Origin: Phymorhynchus buccinoides
Taxonomy: Eukaryota > Mollusca > Gastropoda > Neogastropoda > Raphitomidae
Assembly: GCA_017654935.2 (NCBI GenBank)
Contig: CM065711.1
Span: forward strand, 27,350,080-27,414,079
Length of the DNA: 64,000 nucleotides
Direction of reading: 5' to 3'
Each line of letters begins with the position of its first letter. The first letter of the stretch is position 1. A model generated the notes under the pieces. It was not told the origin of the DNA. It ran no database searches and saw only the letters and a program-made list of their open reading frames with translations. Made by a program: the position numbers and the translations under genes. Of this stretch, positions 63,441 to 64,000 are shown piece after piece.

Positions 63441-64000
63441 CAATGTATTTCTTTTTCTGTAATGAAATGAATGTTAAGGTTTCCTACTGAATGATGCTTT
63501 AAATTCACGTAGAAATATTTACAAACAATGATATGCTTTGAACAAATATCTTCAAAAGGGTTGGAATTGTACAGAAAGCACAAGTTACAGAAATTTGGAT
63601 TTTGTGCGGGACAGCGTCACAAGAACTTCCGACCCCGTCCTCTCCCCTTCCCCTCCTCCACCCCCCAACTCATCAGAGTTAATCCTAGATTGTAGGCTTA
63701 TAAGATTGTTAAAACAAACAAACCATAGCTAGCAATAATAACATTGTACCACTTGTCGTTTTCACAGATATAATGTTAAACTCCAACATAATCCCATTTA
63801 ATAGGTCTTTAAAATAAAACAATGTCACCAAAATTATATCTTATCAATTATTGAACAGCAAGAAGAGTCATGACCTGGGCATGGGCAGGCCCCCACAAAG
63901 TGTAAGGAGTTCAGGGCACAAACAATGGATTGAGGGTGACCTTTTCTCTGAAGACCCGCTTTTGTCCAGCACTCCGTAGAGTTTCTATGTATTATTAACT

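Larger units (their letters stand above)
58374..64000. repeat. Right arm of the giant inverted repeat (continues past the window)
   Basis: Reverse-complement of 58368-52691. At the window end the match is still intact, so the arm is longer than 5.6 kb. Confidence 0.93.

Noticed and set aside
52691..64000. Inverted terminal repeats of a viral genome or a Polinton-type element
   Set aside because: The arms meet almost directly at the centre and contain dead LINE pieces; no polymerase, integrase or capsid gene is seen.

Overview
This looks like gene-poor, repeat-rich animal nuclear DNA. There are split exons with GT/AG borders, many microsatellites and homopolymer runs, several clades of non-LTR retrotransposons (L1/Tx1-like, I/Jockey-like, L2/CR1-like), Penelope-like and LTR retroelements, many small terminal-inverted-repeat (TIR) elements, and a 500-N scaffold gap. 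I see no operon, Shine-Dalgarno site or other prokaryotic feature. The style of the repeats suggests a lophotrochozoan, probably a marine mollusc, but I cannot fix the species from sequence alone.

Host genes: (1) the C-terminal exon of an unrecognised coiled-coil/RGG-rich protein ends at 1376 (+ strand); (2) a three-exon gene on the minus strand (exons 17662-17529, 13354-13194 and 10900-10751) encodes a small tetratricopeptide protein that I recognise as TTC32-like. It carries an apparent single-base frameshift in the last exon. In both genes a fragment spanning one exon-intron border has been amplified in tandem: eight acceptor borders at 325-999, and seven extra donor-border copies at about 11775-13140.

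Layout. 1-10 kb: the exon array, CA-rich repeats, short tandem duplications, two copies of a pogo-like MITE, and two different TIR elements that share one TA at 9364-9365. 10-18 kb: the TTC32-like gene with introns full of repeats. 18-25 kb: a dispersed TIR family including one copy apparently inserted into another, a repeat family with short AAGGTCA-like blocks, and microsatellites. 25-31 kb: a LINE reverse-transcriptase fragment interrupted by a minus-strand Gypsy-like element that keeps gag, zinc knuckle, protease and an integrase N-terminus but no visible reverse transcriptase; the N gap follows. 33.7-35.2 kb: a long minisatellite. 38.1-44.3 kb: a second LTR element with a Gag ORF, apparently invaded by Penelope-like DNA. 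46.3-50 kb: a decayed but nearly full L1/Tx1-like ORF2 (minus). 50.4-51.5 kb: the 5' part of another LINE with a 2A-like motif, a PHD-like cysteine cluster and the start of an endonuclease (minus).

52.7-64 kb is the most striking part: a very large inverted repeat with arms of at least 5.6 kb around a 5-base spacer at 58369-58373. Each arm holds an I/Jockey-like LINE endonuclease, a 69-bp in-frame tandem array, an L2-like LINE 3' end and an older, diverged inverted repeat. The right arm runs off the window. It may be a genuine palindromic duplication or an assembly or library foldback artefact; sequence alone does not settle this.

Most long open frames in the window are translations of microsatellites, homopolymers or dispersed repeats and are not annotated as genes.
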